Notes: generated from the letters alone by a model not told the origin. Positions 41,404-51,636 are shown, numbered from the stretch's first letter. The stretch: DNA of 64,000 bases from CAXTEJ01 sp964243295 (GCA_964243295.1 CAXTEJ010000012.1:1-64000), one strand, 5' to 3'. Made by a program: numbers and translations.

Positions 41404-42291
41404 ATGCGCAACCGCACTCGCACCACCGTCGCTGCGACGATCGCCGTCGCGGCCGTCGGGCTCGCGACCCAGGCGGCCACGGCCAGCGGTCCGGTCGCGA
41501 CGGGCACCCGTCCCGCTGCTGCGGTATCGGCGGCCGCCACGACCGTCGTCGCCGCGGGCCTGACCCGCGACGGCCGCCTCGCGTCCTTCGACATCACCAA
41601 GCCGCAGGCCGCGAAGATCGTCGGCGCCTTCACCGGCCTGGTGCAGGACACCTCGGTCGTCGGCATCGACTACCGCGTGCAGGACGGCCTGCTGTACGCC
41701 GTCGGCAACGCGGGCGGCATCTACACCGTCGTCCCCACCACCGCCGCGGCGACGCTGGTCGCCCGCCTCACCGTGCCGCTGGTCGGCACCTACTTCGACA
41801 TCGACTTCAACCCCGCCGCCGACGCGCTGCGCATCGTCGCCGACACCGGGCAGAACCTGCGTCACCCCTTCGCCGCCGGTGCGGCGAACGGCACCACGGC
41901 CCGCGACGGTGGCCTGACCTACCCGACCGGTCCCGGCGGTGGCATCAGCGCGGTGGCCTACGTCAACAACGACCTGAGCCCCGCGACGGGCACCGCGCTG
42001 TTCGACCTCGACACGATGAAGGACCAGGTCGCCCAGCAGGTGCCCGCCAACGCCGGCACCCTGTCCCAGGTGGGCGAGCTCGGTGTCGACATCGGCGCCT
42101 CGGCCGGCTTCGACATCCTCACGCTCACCGCCTCAGGCCGGGCCGTCGCGAACGTCGGGCTGGCCAGCGTGCTCGTCGACCGCGTGTACCGGCTCTACAC
42201 CGTCGACCTCCTCAGCGGTGCGGCCGTGCCCGTCGGCGCGTTCTCGCGCGGCGCGCAGGTCGTCGACCTCGCGGTGCCGACGGCCGGCTGA
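41404..42291 (+). CDS. Secreted DUF4394-type protein
   Basis: 295 residues with a Sec signal peptide (RNRTRT then ATIAVAAVGLATQAATASG) and a repeated beta-propeller-like body matching DUF4394 proteins: LASFDITKPQAA, VGIDYRVQDGLLYAVGNAGGIYT in outline, FDIDFNPAADALRIV, LTYPTGPGGGISAVAYVNND. Function unknown. AGGAGG lies 3 bases before the start ATG. It is divergent from the ECF sigma gene across a 185-base gap in which no clear sigma-A promoter was seen, making it a likely ECF target. Confidence 0.85.
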   Translation: MRNRTRTTVAATIAVAAVGLATQAATASGPVATGTRPAAAVSAAATTVVAAGLTRDGRLASFDITKPQAAKIVGAFTGLVQDTSVVGIDYRVQDGLLYAVGNAGGIYTVVPTTAAATLVARLTVPLVGTYFDIDFNPAADALRIVADTGQNLRHPFAAGAANGTTARDGGLTYPTGPGGGISAVAYVNNDLSPATGTALFDLDTMKDQVAQQVPANAGTLSQVGELGVDIGASAGFDILTLTASGRAVANVGLASVLVDRVYRLYTVDLLSGAAVPVGAFSRGAQVVDLAVPTAG

Positions 42292-42308
42292 GGTCGCGGC
42301 GCGGCGAC

Positions 42309-42342
42309 GGGCGGGCCCCGGGAACATCCCCGGGGCCCGCCC
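42309..42342 (+). terminator. Terminator after the DUF4394 gene
   Basis: Perfect 14-bp GC-only stem (42309-42322 with 42329-42342) and an AACATC loop, 18 bases after the stop. Confidence 0.8.
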
Positions 42343-42555
42343 GGTTGACGCCCCTGTCGCGACGGTGACAAGACCCCCGGGCCTCACCTTCAGCCGCTAC
42401 GAGCGGCGACTCGCCGAGAGGCGTCCGCCGTCGCGACACACACGTCCCAGTGGACGGCGGGCCCCCGCCGTCCACTGTGCGTTCACGGGGGCGCCGGGTG
42501 CGTCCCCGGTGCGGGCGCCGCAGACTGGGCACCACGCCTCGAGCTGGGAGCCCCC

Positions 42556-45045
42556 ATGACGCAGAGCACCGCACCGGCCACCGGAACACCCGCCTCCATC
42601 GGTGGTGACACCGCCGCGGACGACGACTTCTCCGGCTCGGGGCAGACGCACGCTCCGACCGGCTACACCCTGTCCGACGCGACGGGTCCGCTCAGCACCG
42701 ACCAGCTCGCGGCGATCGACGCCTTCTGGCGGGCGGCCAACTACCTCGCGGTCGGTCAGATCTACCTGATGGACAACCCGCTGGTCCGGCGTCCGGTGGA
42801 GCAGGACGACGTCAAGCCGCGGCTGCTCGGCCACTGGGGCACGACGCCCGGCCTCAACCTGGTCTACGCCCACGCCAACCGCGCGATCCGCGCGCGCGAC
42901 CTCGATGCCGTCTACGTCATGGGTCCCGGTCACGGCGGCCCGGGCCCCAACGCCTGCGCGTGGCTCGAGGGCACCTACAGCGAGCTGTACCCCGCGATCA
43001 CCCAGGACGAACGCGGCATGCAGCGGCTGTTCCGGCAGTTCTCGTTCCCCGGCGGGGTGCCCAGCCACTGCGCGCCCGAGACGCCCGGGTCGTTCCACGA
43101 GGGCGGCGAGCTCGGCTACTCGCTGCTGCACGCGTACGGCGCCGCACTGGACGACCCGGCCCTGACCGTCTTCTGCGTGGTCGGGGACGGTGAGGCCGAG
43201 ACCGGCCCGCTCGCGACCAGCTGGCACATCAACAAGCTGGTCAACCCCGCGCGCGACGGCGCCGTCATCCCGATCCTCGCGCTCAACGGCTACAAGATCG
43301 CCAACCCGGCGGTCCTCGCCCGCATCCCGGAGGCCGAGCTCGCCGAGCTCATGCGCGGCTACGGCTACGAGCCGCACTTCGTGGGCGCCGAGACCACGAC
43401 CAACCCCGCCGAGACCCACCAGGCGCTCGCCGCCGCCGTCGACGCCTGCCTCGACCGGGTGGCGGCGATCCAGCGCCGGGCCCGCGAGGACGGCGACCTG
43501 AGCCGGCCCGCGTGGCCGATGATCGTGCTGCGCACCCCCAAGGGCTGGACCGGCCCGTCCGTCGTCGACGGCCAGCAGGTGGAGGGGACCTTCCGGGCCC
43601 ACCAGGTGCCGCTCGCCGCCACGCGCACGGACGACGCGCACCGCCGCGCGCTGGAGCAGTGGCTGCGGTCCTACCGCCCCGAGGAGCTGTTCGACGAGTC
43701 GGGGCGCCCGCGGACGCAGGTCACCGCGACGACGCCCACCGGCGACCGCCGGATGAGCGCCAACCCCATCGCCCACGGCCACCGGCGCCTCGAGCTCGAG
43801 CTGCCCGACTTCCGCGACTTCGCCGTCGACGTGACCCGGCGCGGCACGACCACGCACGAGGCCACCCGGGTGCTCGGCAGCTGGCTGCGAGCGGTCACCG
43901 AGGCCAACCCCGACCGCTTCCTCACCTTCGGCCCCGACGAGGTCGCGTCCAACCGGCTGCAGGACGTGCTGGAGGTCGGCGGCCGCAAGTGGGTCGCCGA
44001 GGTCGTCGACGGCGACGACCGGCTCTCGCCGCAGGGCCGGGCGATCGAGATGCTGTCCGAGCACGTGTGCCAGGGCCTGCTGGAGGGCTACCTGCTCACC
44101 GGCCGGCACGGCGTCTTCACCTGCTACGAGGCGTTCATCCACATCGTCGACTCGATGTTCAACCAGCACGCCAAGTGGCTGGAGGCGTGCCGTCGCATCG
44201 AGTGGCGCGGACGCATCCCGTCGCTGAACTACCTGCTGACCTCGCACGTGTGGCGCCAGGACCACAACGGCTCGACCCACCAGGACCCCGGCTTCCTCGA
44301 CGTGGTGCTCAACAAGAAGCCCGAGGTCGTGCGGGTCTATCTGCCGCCTGACACCAACACGCTGCTGTCGGTCTACGACCACTGCCTGCGCAGCCACGAC
44401 TACGTCAACGTCGTCGTCGCCGGCAAGCAGCCGCAGCTGGACTACCTGCCGATGGACGAGGCGATCCTGCACTGCACGCGCGGCATCGGCATCTGGGACT
44501 GGGCGGGCACCGAGGTCGAGGGCACCGAGCCGGACGTCGTCCTCGCCTGCGCCGGCGAGATCCCCACCCTCGAGACGCTGGCCGCGGCCGACCTGCTGCG
44601 CCGCGAGCTGCCCGAGCTGAAGGTGCGGGTCGTCAACGTCGTCGACCTGATGCGCCTGCAGCCGGCGGCCGAGCACCCGCACGGCCTGTCCGACCGCGAG
44701 TTCGACGCGCTGTTCACCACCGACAAGCCGGTCGTCTTCGCCTTCCACGGCTACCCGTGGCTGGTGCACCGGCTGACCTACCGGCGGCACAACCACGCGA
44801 ACCTGCACGTGCGCGGCTACAAGGAGAACGGCACCACCACCACGCCGTTCGACATGGTCATGCTCAACGACCTCGACCGCTACCACCTCGTGCTCGACGT
44901 CATCGACCGGGTGCCCGGCCTCGGCGCCCGTGCCGCCGGGCTGCGGCAGCGCGTCGCCGACTCCCGGGTGCGGGCCCGGACGTGGACCCGCGAGCACGGC
45001 GAGGACATCCCGGAGGTCTCGGGCTGGTCCTGGCCGTCGTCGTGA
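42556..45045 (+). CDS. xfp: Xylulose-5-phosphate/fructose-6-phosphate phosphoketolase
   Basis: ThDP enzyme splitting xylulose-5-P or fructose-6-P with phosphate into acetyl phosphate plus a sugar phosphate. 829 residues with family motifs [31 protein letters not shown], the ThDP/Mg site [11 protein letters not shown], then LNGYKIANP, and the C-terminal [11 protein letters not shown]. The start ATG has GGGAG upstream. The next gene, acetate kinase, overlaps by four bases, so the acetyl phosphate is turned straight into ATP and acetate. Confidence 0.97.
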   Translation: MTQSTAPATGTPASIGGDTAADDDFSGSGQTHAPTGYTLSDATGPLSTDQLAAIDAFWRAANYLAVGQIYLMDNPLVRRPVEQDDVKPRLLGHWGTTPGLNLVYAHANRAIRARDLDAVYVMGPGHGGPGPNACAWLEGTYSELYPAITQDERGMQRLFRQFSFPGGVPSHCAPETPGSFHEGGELGYSLLHAYGAALDDPALTVFCVVGDGEAETGPLATSWHINKLVNPARDGAVIPILALNGYKIANPAVLARIPEAELAELMRGYGYEPHFVGAETTTNPAETHQALAAAVDACLDRVAAIQRRAREDGDLSRPAWPMIVLRTPKGWTGPSVVDGQQVEGTFRAHQVPLAATRTDDAHRRALEQWLRSYRPEELFDESGRPRTQVTATTPTGDRRMSANPIAHGHRRLELELPDFRDFAVDVTRRGTTTHEATRVLGSWLRAVTEANPDRFLTFGPDEVASNRLQDVLEVGGRKWVAEVVDGDDRLSPQGRAIEMLSEHVCQGLLEGYLLTGRHGVFTCYEAFIHIVDSMFNQHAKWLEACRRIEWRGRIPSLNYLLTSHVWRQDHNGSTHQDPGFLDVVLNKKPEVVRVYLPPDTNTLLSVYDHCLRSHDYVNVVVAGKQPQLDYLPMDEAILHCTRGIGIWDWAGTEVEGTEPDVVLACAGEIPTLETLAAADLLRRELPELKVRVVNVVDLMRLQPAAEHPHGLSDREFDALFTTDKPVVFAFHGYPWLVHRLTYRRHNHANLHVRGYKENGTTTTPFDMVMLNDLDRYHLVLDVIDRVPGLGARAAGLRQRVADSRVRARTWTREHGEDIPEVSGWSWPSS

Positions 45046-46097
45046 GCGAAGGCCCGGCGCCGCGCGTCCTCACCGTCAACGCGGGCAGCACCTCGCTCAA
45101 GCTCTCGCTCGTCGAGGCCGACGGCAGCGCCCGCTCGTTCGACAGCCTGGACGACGCGCTCGCCGGTCCGCCGCCGGACGCCGTGGCCCACCGCGTGGTG
45201 CACGGCGGCGACCGGCGGACGTCGGCACTGGTCGACGACGCGGTCGTCGAGGAGCTGCAGGCCCTCACCGAGCTGGCGCCGCTGCACCAGCCGCCCGCGC
45301 TCGAGGCGCTCGCGACCGTGCGCGGCGCGCTGCCCGACGTCCCGCACGTCGTGTGCTTCGACACCGCCTTCCACGCGACGATCCCGGCCGCGGCGACGAC
45401 GTACGCCCTGCCCGCGCGGCTGCGCGCGACGGTGCGCGCCTACGGGTTCCACGGGCTCTCGCACGCCTGGGCCTCCTCGCAGGCACGTGAGGTGGTGGCC
45501 GACGCCCGCCGCGTGCTGGTCGCCCACCTCGGCGGCGGCGCGTCGCTGTGCGCGGTGCTCGACGGCTCGAGCGTCGCGACCACCATGGGCTTCACCCCGA
45601 TGGACGGGCTGGTCATGGCCACCCGGACCGGCCGCATCGACCCGGGTGCGGTGCTGTGGCTGGCCGAGCACACCGACGAGGACCTCGACCACGTGCTCGC
45701 CCGGGAGAGCGGCCTGCTCGGGCTCGCGGGCACCGACGACATGCGCGAGGTGCTCCAGCGCGCGTCGGCCGGGGACGCCGACGCCGTGCTGGCCCTCGAC
45801 GTCTACCTGCACCGCTTCGGCGCCGAGGCCGCCGCGATGGCCGCCGCGCTCGCCGGCATCGACGTGCTGGTGCTGACCGGTGGCGTGGGGGAGGGCGGCC
45901 CGCAGGTGCAGTCGCTGCTGGTGGAGCGGCTGGGCTGGCTCGGCGTCCGCATGGACGCGGGCGCGGCGACCGGCGACGTGCAGGACGTCACGGGGGAGGG
46001 CTCGAGCGCGCGCGTGCTCGTGGTGCACGCGCGCGAGGACCTGCAGATGGCGCGCGAGGCGGCCGCGGTCGTCGGGCCGGCGCCGGGCGCTGACTAG
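45042..46097 (+). CDS. ackA: Acetate kinase
   Basis: Makes ATP from acetyl phosphate. 351 residues, roughly 45 shorter than the E. coli enzyme but with all motifs: [47 protein letters not shown] with [20 protein letters not shown] in outline, and [10 protein letters not shown]. It lacks part of the region after the first motif. A propionate-using relative cannot be excluded. GTG start coupled to xfp. The stop TAG is part of a TAGGCT hexamer before rpe. Confidence 0.92.
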   Translation: MSEGPAPRVLTVNAGSTSLKLSLVEADGSARSFDSLDDALAGPPPDAVAHRVVHGGDRRTSALVDDAVVEELQALTELAPLHQPPALEALATVRGALPDVPHVVCFDTAFHATIPAAATTYALPARLRATVRAYGFHGLSHAWASSQAREVVADARRVLVAHLGGGASLCAVLDGSSVATTMGFTPMDGLVMATRTGRIDPGAVLWLAEHTDEDLDHVLARESGLLGLAGTDDMREVLQRASAGDADAVLALDVYLHRFGAEAAAMAAALAGIDVLVLTGGVGEGGPQVQSLLVERLGWLGVRMDAGAATGDVQDVTGEGSSARVLVVHAREDLQMAREAAAVVGPAPGAD

Positions 46098-46106
46098 GCT
46101 CGACCG

Positions 46107-46790
46107 GTGAGCGCACCCGTCCCGCACACCCTTCCGCAGATCTCCCCGAGCATCCTCGCCAGCGACTTCGCGAACCTGGCAGCCGAGCTCGGCCGCATCG
46201 CCACCGCCGACTGGGCCCACGTCGACGTCATGGACAACCACTTCGTGCCCAACCTGACGCTGGGCCTGCCGGTCGTCGAGGCGCTCGCCCGGGTGTCGCC
46301 GGTGCCGATCGACGCGCACCTGATGATCGCCGACCCCGACCGCTGGGCACCGCAGTACGTCGACGCCGGCGCCGCGAGCGTCACCTTCCACGCCGAGGCC
46401 GCCGCCGCACCCGTGCGCCTGGCCCGCGAGCTGCGCTCGGCCGGCGCCCGGGCCGGCCTCGCGGTCAAGCCGGCGACGCCGATCGAGCCCTACGCCGACC
46501 TGCTGACCGAGATCGACATGCTGCTGGTCATGACGGTCGAGCCCGGCTTCGGCGGGCAGTCGTTCCTCGACGTGTGCTTGCCCAAGATCCGGCGGGCCCG
46601 CGAGGCCATCCGCGGCAGCGGCGCCGACGTGTGGCTGCAGGTCGACGGCGGGGTGTCGGCCGACACCATCGAGCGCTGCGCCGAGGCCGGCGCCGACGTC
46701 TTCGTGGCCGGCTCCGCGGTCTACGGCGCCGACGACGCGGCGTCCGCGATCGCCCGGCTGCGCGAGCTCGCGCGCGGTCACCAGCACTGA
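46107..46790 (+). CDS. rpe: Ribulose-phosphate 3-epimerase
   Basis: Interconverts ribulose-5-P and xylulose-5-P, supplying the phosphoketolase substrate. 227-residue TIM barrel: [65 protein letters not shown]. The GTG start lies 6 bases after TAGGCT (46095-46100) without a ribosome binding site, so a leaderless transcript in addition to read-through is possible. Confidence 0.96.
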   Translation: MSAPVPHTLPQISPSILASDFANLAAELGRIATADWAHVDVMDNHFVPNLTLGLPVVEALARVSPVPIDAHLMIADPDRWAPQYVDAGAASVTFHAEAAAAPVRLARELRSAGARAGLAVKPATPIEPYADLLTEIDMLLVMTVEPGFGGQSFLDVCLPKIRRAREAIRGSGADVWLQVDGGVSADTIERCAEAGADVFVAGSAVYGADDAASAIARLRELARGHQH

Positions 46791-46856
46791 GCCGTCGGTA
46801 CTGAGCCGTCGGTCAGGAATCACGGCGGGGTGCGCCGAGTTAGACTCGCCGACAGC

Positions 46857-46985
46857 ACGTGTGCTCCGGGGTCGGTGAAAGTCCGAGCCGGCGGTGACAG
46901 TCCGCGACCCGACCGCAGCCAGCGGCCGGTTGACCTGGTGGAACTCCAGGACCGACGGTGAGAGTCCGGATGGGAGGAGACACAC
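46857..46985 (+). promoter_or_regulatory. FMN riboswitch (RFN element)
   Basis: All hallmark blocks are present in order: GTGTGCTCCGGGGTCGGTGA, GTCCGAGCCGGCGGT, a variable arm, then ACCGACGGTGAGAGTCCGGA and TGGGAGGAGACAC closing P1 with the 5' strand. It binds FMN and turns down the riboflavin transporter gene that follows. No clear intrinsic terminator is seen in the 120 bases downstream, so control at translation (or Rho) is favoured. Confidence 0.95.
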
Positions 46986-47105
46986 GGCGGCGGAGCGCCC
47001 ACGCGCTGCGCCGCTGCCGACGTACGCCGTGGGTGACCCCTGCCGCGTGCCGACGCGCGAGCCCCGGAGCCGCCCCCGATAGTCACGAGGCGAGAGGGCT
47101 GAAAG

Positions 47106-47144
47106 ATGCGCATCACCACCCCACCCACGCAGGTGCAGCCGTGA
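47106..47144 (+). CDS. Possible 12-residue leader peptide between riboswitch and transporter
   Basis: ATG at 47106 opens a frame encoding MRITTPPTQVQP. Its TGA overlaps the GTG start of the transporter (GTGA), and GAGAGG lies about 10 bases upstream, better than anything before the transporter start. Translation of this leader could carry ribosomes to the transporter. Speculative, but the overlap matches the coupling style used throughout the window. Confidence 0.4.
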   Translation: MRITTPPTQVQP

Positions 47145-47821
47145 GCGCGCTGCGCTGGCTGTTCGAGGCCGAGCTGACCATCAGCGGCCACGCCATCTTG
47201 TGGCGCGAGATCATCGGCAACATCGTCGGCCTGGCGTCGGCGGTCGGCGGCATGCGCCGCCGCGTGTGGGCATGGCCCGTCGGCATCGCCGGCAACGTGC
47301 TGCTGTTCACCGTGTTCATGGGCGCCCTGTTCGACAACCCGCAGCACAGCACCCTGCTGGGGCAGGCCGGCCGGCAGGTCATGTTCATCCTGGTGTCGGT
47401 CTACGGCTGGGTGCGCTGGCACCGCGCGCGCTCCACCGGCCCGGCCGTGACGCCGCGCTGGGCCACCGGCCGTGAGCGGGCCGTGCTGATCGTCTCCGGG
47501 CTGGTCGCCGTGGCGGTCCTCACGCCGGTCTTCAAGGCCCTCGGCTCCTACGACCCGGTGTGGGCCGACGCGTGGATCTTCACCGGTTCGGTCATGGCGA
47601 CCTACGCCATGGCCCGCGGCTGGGTCGACTTCTGGCTGTGCTGGATCGCCGTCGACCTGGTGGGCATCCCCGTGCTGCTGAACGCGCAGTTCTACCCCTC
47701 CGCCGTGCTGTACGGCATCTACGCCCTGTTCGTCATCTGGGGTTTCGTCGTGTGGTTGCGCGCCGCCCGGCTCGAGCCGACGCCCGAGCCGCAGCTGCTG
47801 CCGACGTCGTCCACGCTGTGA
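47141..47821 (+). CDS. ribM: PnuC-like riboflavin transporter RibM/PnuX
   Basis: 226-residue integral membrane protein of the PnuC superfamily with about 7 hydrophobic segments. Conserved features include ISGHAILWREIIGNIVGLAS at the start and the C-terminal LLNAQFYPSAVLYGIYALF stretch. In actinobacteria such proteins under an FMN riboswitch import riboflavin by facilitated diffusion. The riboswitch 160 bases upstream makes that assignment firm over nicotinamide riboside transport. GTG start. GTGA overlap with the next gene. Confidence 0.92.
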   Translation: MSALRWLFEAELTISGHAILWREIIGNIVGLASAVGGMRRRVWAWPVGIAGNVLLFTVFMGALFDNPQHSTLLGQAGRQVMFILVSVYGWVRWHRARSTGPAVTPRWATGRERAVLIVSGLVAVAVLTPVFKALGSYDPVWADAWIFTGSVMATYAMARGWVDFWLCWIAVDLVGIPVLLNAQFYPSAVLYGIYALFVIWGFVVWLRAARLEPTPEPQLLPTSSTL

Positions 47822-48786
47822 GCTCGCAGGCACCCGTCATCGTGGTGGGCGCGGGCATCTCGGGCGTGGCCTGCGCCCGCGAGCTGGTCGCCGCCGGTGT
47901 CCCGGTCCGGCTGCTCGACCGCGGCCGACGCGCCGGCGGCCGGATGGCGGTGCGCACGGTCGACGACCACGCCGTCGACCTCGGCGCGTCCTACTTCACG
48001 GTCTCCGAGCCGGCGTTCGAGGCCGTCGTCGACGACTGGCGACGCCGCGGCCTGGCCCGGCCGTGGACCGACACCTTCCACCTCGCGAGCCCGGAAGGCT
48101 TGCAGGGCACCAAGTCCGGGCCGATGCGCTGGGCTGCGACGCAGGGGCTGCGCTCGCTCGTCGAGGACCTCGCCCGCGGTCTGGACGTCGACCACGGGGT
48201 GACCGTCACGAGCGCCGGCTCCGGGTCGGTCGACGGCACGGCGGCCTCGGCCGTCGTCCTCGCCATGCCCGACCCGCAGGCGCGGCGGCTGCTGGACGGC
48301 TCGCTGGCGGCTGCAGCCGACGCCGAGTACCAGCCGTCGCTCGTGCTGGCCGCCGGCTACGAGGAGCGACTGTGGCCGGCGTTCGACGCGGCTTTCGTGA
48401 GCGACGACCCGGCCCTCGCCTTCGTCGCCGACGACGGCCGCCGCCGCGGTGACGACGCCCTCGTGCTCGTCGCGCACTCGACGCCGGACCTCGCCCGCGA
48501 CCACCTGGACGACCCGGCGGCCGCGACCGGCGCGATGCTGGGCGGGCTGCGCCGGGTGCTGGGCGTGGACGCCGAGCCGCGGTGGTCGTTCGTGCAGCGG
48601 TGGACCTTCGCCCAGCCGACGGGGAAGCGCGAGCAGCCGTTCGCGCTGTCGGGCGACCTGGTCGGCCGGTGCGGTGACGGCTGGTCGCAGCGCCCCCGCG
48701 TCGAGGCGGCGTTCGAGTCCGGTCGTGCGCTCGGGGCCGAGCTCGTCGTCCGGCTCGGTGCGGGGGCCGCCAGCGCTCGGCGGTAG
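47818..48786 (+). CDS. FAD-dependent amine-oxidase/renalase-like protein
   Basis: 322 residues with an N-terminal dinucleotide-binding motif [21 protein letters not shown], the GG-doublet RAGGRMAVR, and [11 protein letters not shown] and a C-terminal WTFAQP and FALSGDLVG stretch typical of bacterial renalase-type NAD(P)/FAD oxidoreductases. The substrate is unknown, possibly the off-target dihydro-NAD isomers handled by renalases. Coupled to the riboflavin transporter, which would feed its cofactor supply and places it under the FMN riboswitch. Confidence 0.85.
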   Translation: MSSQAPVIVVGAGISGVACARELVAAGVPVRLLDRGRRAGGRMAVRTVDDHAVDLGASYFTVSEPAFEAVVDDWRRRGLARPWTDTFHLASPEGLQGTKSGPMRWAATQGLRSLVEDLARGLDVDHGVTVTSAGSGSVDGTAASAVVLAMPDPQARRLLDGSLAAAADAEYQPSLVLAAGYEERLWPAFDAAFVSDDPALAFVADDGRRRGDDALVLVAHSTPDLARDHLDDPAAATGAMLGGLRRVLGVDAEPRWSFVQRWTFAQPTGKREQPFALSGDLVGRCGDGWSQRPRVEAAFESGRALGAELVVRLGAGAASARR

Positions 48787-48797
48787 CCTTGACACCC

Positions 48798-49061
48798 GTG
48801 AAGACCTTCGACGACCTGTTCGCCGAGCTCGCCGACAAGGCGCGCGACCGGCCGGCGGGCTCGGGCACGGTCGCCGAGCTCGACGCCGGCGTCCACGCCA
48901 TCGGCAAGAAGGTGGTCGAGGAGGCCGCCGAGGTGTGGATGGCGGCTGAGCACGAGGGCGCCGAGCGCACCGCGGAGGAGATCAGCCAGCTGCTCTACCA
49001 CCTGCAGGTGCTGATGCTCGCGAGCGGGCTCACCCTGCAGGACGTGTACGCGCATCTGTGA
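48798..49061 (+). CDS. hisE: Phosphoribosyl-ATP pyrophosphatase
   Basis: Second histidine-pathway step. 87 residues: [28 protein letters not shown] with the metal-binding EExxE pattern, [14 protein letters not shown] at 48798 was chosen over the upstream TTG because family members begin at this Lys-Thr-Phe and TAGCCT (48784-48789) 8 bases before it looks like a -10 for a leaderless start. Confidence 0.94.
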   Translation: MKTFDDLFAELADKARDRPAGSGTVAELDAGVHAIGKKVVEEAAEVWMAAEHEGAERTAEEISQLLYHLQVLMLASGLTLQDVYAHL

Positions 49062-49116
49062 GCGGCCGCCCCGCGTCGCCGTCCTGATCGCCCCGCGTCC
49101 ACCCACCGGAGATCCC

Positions 49117-49962
49117 GTGCTTCGCATCGCCGTCCCCAACAAGGGCTCGCTCGCCGAGTCCGCCTCGCAGATGCTGCGCGAGTGCGGCTACCGCCAGCGC
49201 TCCGACAGCCGTGAGCTCGTGCTGAACGACCCCGACAACGGGGTCGAGTTCTTCTTCCTGCGCCCCCGCGACATCGCCGTCTACGTCGGGTCGGGCACCC
49301 TCGACATCGGCGTGACCGGCCGCGACCTGCTGCTCGACTCCGGCGCCGCCGCGCGCGAGATCATGACGCTGGACTTCGGTCGCTCCACGTTCCGGTTCGC
49401 CGCCCGCCCGGGCACCGCGTCCTCGGTCGCCGACCTCGACGGCTGCCGCATCGCCACCTCCTACGAGGGGCTGGTGCGCGGCTACCTCACCCGTCACGGC
49501 GTCGAGGCGGACGTCGTCCGGCTCGACGGCGCGGTCGAGACCTCGGTGAACCTCGGCGTCGCCGACGTCATCGCCGACGTCGTCGAGACCGGCACCACGC
49601 TGCGCGCCGCCGGGCTCGAGGTCTTCGGCGAGCCGATCCTGCAGTCGGAGGCCGTGCTGATCCGCCGCCAGGACGCTCCCGAGAGCTCGGCCGTCGACGT
49701 CCTCGCGCGCCGGCTGCAGGGCGTGCTGGTCGCCCGGCGCTACGTGCTCATGGACTACGACGTCCGCGTCGAGCTGGTGCAGAAGGCGTGCGAGCTGACG
49801 CCGGGCCTGGAGTCGCCGACCGTGAGCCCGCTGCACGACAAGGGCTGGGTCGCCGTCCGGGCGATGGTGCCGCGCACCACCACGAACCTGGTGATGGACG
49901 AGCTCTACGACCTCGGCGCCCGCGCCATCCTCGTGACCGACATCCACGCCTGCCGGCTGTGA
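49117..49962 (+). CDS. hisG: ATP phosphoribosyltransferase, long form
   Basis: First, feedback-controlled step of histidine synthesis. 281 residues: [46 protein letters not shown], plus the C-terminal ACT-like histidine-binding domain ([23 protein letters not shown]), so it needs no HisZ. GTG start. Confidence 0.96.
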   Translation: MLRIAVPNKGSLAESASQMLRECGYRQRSDSRELVLNDPDNGVEFFFLRPRDIAVYVGSGTLDIGVTGRDLLLDSGAAAREIMTLDFGRSTFRFAARPGTASSVADLDGCRIATSYEGLVRGYLTRHGVEADVVRLDGAVETSVNLGVADVIADVVETGTTLRAAGLEVFGEPILQSEAVLIRRQDAPESSAVDVLARRLQGVLVARRYVLMDYDVRVELVQKACELTPGLESPTVSPLHDKGWVAVRAMVPRTTTNLVMDELYDLGARAILVTDIHACRL

Positions 49963-50399
49963 GCGATCCCTACGCGCCCTTCGTTCCCGTCCGCGGACGG
50001 AGGATGGCGCTGGGCTTCGCCGTCGGCTCGGTCGTGGTGTTCGGCGTGCTGGCGATCTTCGTCCCCGGCACCGGGATCAAGGGCTGGGGTGTCACCGACT
50101 CGCTGCTGCTCTTCGGCTTCGGGCTGCTGATCGCCCTGTTCATGTGGCGACTCGCTGCGCTGCGGGCGGTCCCGTCGCGCTCCGGCCTGCTGGTGCGCAA
50201 CATCCTGGTCAGCCGCGCGGTCCGCTGGTCGGACGTGCGCGCCGTCCGGTTCGCCGGTGGCGACCCGTGGGTGCTGCTCCAGCTGGCCGACGGCGACGAG
50301 CTGGCCGTCATGGCCGTGCAGAAGGCCGACGGCGAGCGCGGCCGCGCCGACGCCCGCCGGCTCGCGGCGCTCGTGCAGGCGGGACAGCAGGCGGTCTGA
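49959..50399 (+). CDS. PH-domain membrane protein
   Basis: 146 residues with two membrane helices ([19 protein letters not shown] and [17 protein letters not shown]) and a C-terminal bacterial PH-like domain ([35 protein letters not shown]). A protein of this shape often follows hisG in actinobacteria. Function unknown. GTGA overlap with hisG. Confidence 0.8.
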   Translation: MSDPYAPFVPVRGRRMALGFAVGSVVVFGVLAIFVPGTGIKGWGVTDSLLLFGFGLLIALFMWRLAALRAVPSRSGLLVRNILVSRAVRWSDVRAVRFAGGDPWVLLQLADGDELAVMAVQKADGERGRADARRLAALVQAGQQAV

Positions 50400-50404
50400 C
50401 GCCC

Positions 50405-51016
50405 ATGCCGTCGGTGACCGGTCTGCTCCTGGCCGCGGGTGCGGGGCGACGCTTCGGCTCGCCCAAGGCGCTCGCCCTGCTGGACGGCGTCCGGCTGGTC
50501 GACCGTGCGGTCGCCGTGCTCACCGCCGGGGGCTGCGACGACGTGCTCGTGGTGTCGGGCGCCGTCCCCCTCGACGTGCCGGGCGCCGACGTCGTCCACA
50601 ACGAAGCCTGGGACACCGGCATGGGGTCGTCGCTGCGGGCGGGCCTTGCCGCCGTGACCTCCCGCGACGCCGACTCGCGAGGCCGCGCCGACGTGGCCGG
50701 CAGTGGTGCCGGCGCCGTGGTCGTGCTCCTCGTCGACACCCCGTGGGTCGGCCCGGACGCCGTCCGCCGGCTGCGCGAAGCCCACGCCCGCGGCGCCGTC
50801 GTGGCGCAGGCGACCTACCGCGGGCTGCCGGGCCAACCCGTGCTGCTCGGTCGCCCGGTGTGGCCCCAGGTCGCCGTGCTCGCGGTCGGCGACCAGGGTG
50901 CCCGCGCGTTCCTGCGCGCCCACGCATCGCTCGTCACCCCCGTCGACTGCGACGGCACCGGCGACCCCCGCGACGTCGACCGCCCCCACGACCTCCGCCA
51001 CCCACCCCCGCCGTGA
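50405..51016 (+). CDS. MobA-like NTP transferase
   Basis: 203 residues with the nucleotidyltransferase loop GLLLAAGAGRRFGSPKALAL and the metal Asp in VVLLVDTPWVGP, then YRGLPGQPVLLGR, as in molybdenum-cofactor cytidylyl/guanylyltransferases (MocA/MobA). No molybdenum genes are adjacent, so the substrate is uncertain. ATG start 5 bases after the upstream stop. Confidence 0.85.
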   Translation: MPSVTGLLLAAGAGRRFGSPKALALLDGVRLVDRAVAVLTAGGCDDVLVVSGAVPLDVPGADVVHNEAWDTGMGSSLRAGLAAVTSRDADSRGRADVAGSGAGAVVVLLVDTPWVGPDAVRRLREAHARGAVVAQATYRGLPGQPVLLGRPVWPQVAVLAVGDQGARAFLRAHASLVTPVDCDGTGDPRDVDRPHDLRHPPPP

Positions 51017-51551
51017 TCCCGGCCCGCCCCCCTGTCGTGATCTTGCGATCCCGGCCCACCCCCCTGCCGTGATCTTGCGATTCCGGCCCGCTTCGTGCTC
51101 CGGTGCGGTCCAGACGAGCGCGGGCGCCCTCGCCCCCGGCCGTGCGCTCGGCGTCGAGATCGTTGTTGCCACCGCCTGGCCGTCCCGACGACCGGCCGTC
51201 GCAACCACGGCGGTGACCACGCCCCAGGCTTCAGGCTCGGCGACCGCGAACACGCCGGTCCGACACGTCTCGGCCACGGTGCGACCACGCACTGCCACGA
51301 CGAGACGGACGGGCGGTGAGCCGGAACTGCATGATCACGAGTGAGGCAGCCGGCACGACGAGCAAACGCTGGCCGAGGCGCGGTGGCCGGAGGTCCGCGT
51401 CGAGGGAGCTTGCGACCAGCGGGCCGGAGGGCGCCGCGTCACGGCCGGAGGCGACGGGAGGTCGTCGCCGGGCCTGGATCGCATTATCACGGGGGAGGCG
51501 GGCCGGGATTGCATGTTCACAGGGGGGCGGGCCCCCGGATTGCATGATCAC
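51011..51551. repeat. Second field of GTGATCTTGCGAT repeats in a 620-base gene-free gap
   Basis: Direct copies begin at 51011 (shortened), 51035 and 51067 (GTGATCTTGCGATYCCGGCC). Inverted copies end the gap: 51318-51338, 51473-51490, 51501-51520 and 51535-51551, of the form CCGGGATTGCATGATCACG. Spacing between neighbours is 24-32 bases. Apart from the repeats and the hairpin after them, no credible gene was seen from 51017 to 51636. The reading frames here show no family resemblance. Confidence 0.82.
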
Positions 51552-51573
51552 GTAGGGGGATGGGGCGGACGCA

Positions 51574-51621
51574 CGGACGGCGGCCGCAGCCCCTCGTGCT
51601 AGGGGCTGCGGCCGCCGTCCG
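51574..51621 (-). terminator. Perfect 21-bp hairpin, terminator of the glycoside hydrolase gene
   Basis: Bases 51574-51594 pair exactly with 51601-51621 around the 6-base loop CGTGCT, ending 15 bases before the stop of the minus-strand gene. The longest perfect stem in the window. Confidence 0.85.
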
Positions 51622-51636
51622 GCGGTGCTGGTGGGC

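Noticed and set aside
45042..46097. ackA as truncated
   Set aside because: Although about 45 residues short, all catalytic motifs and both ends are present, and coupling to xfp is intact.
51011..51560. Several small open frames in the repeat field
   Set aside because: They follow repeat copies, have no ribosome binding site with family support, and their products look like low-complexity Arg/Pro text.
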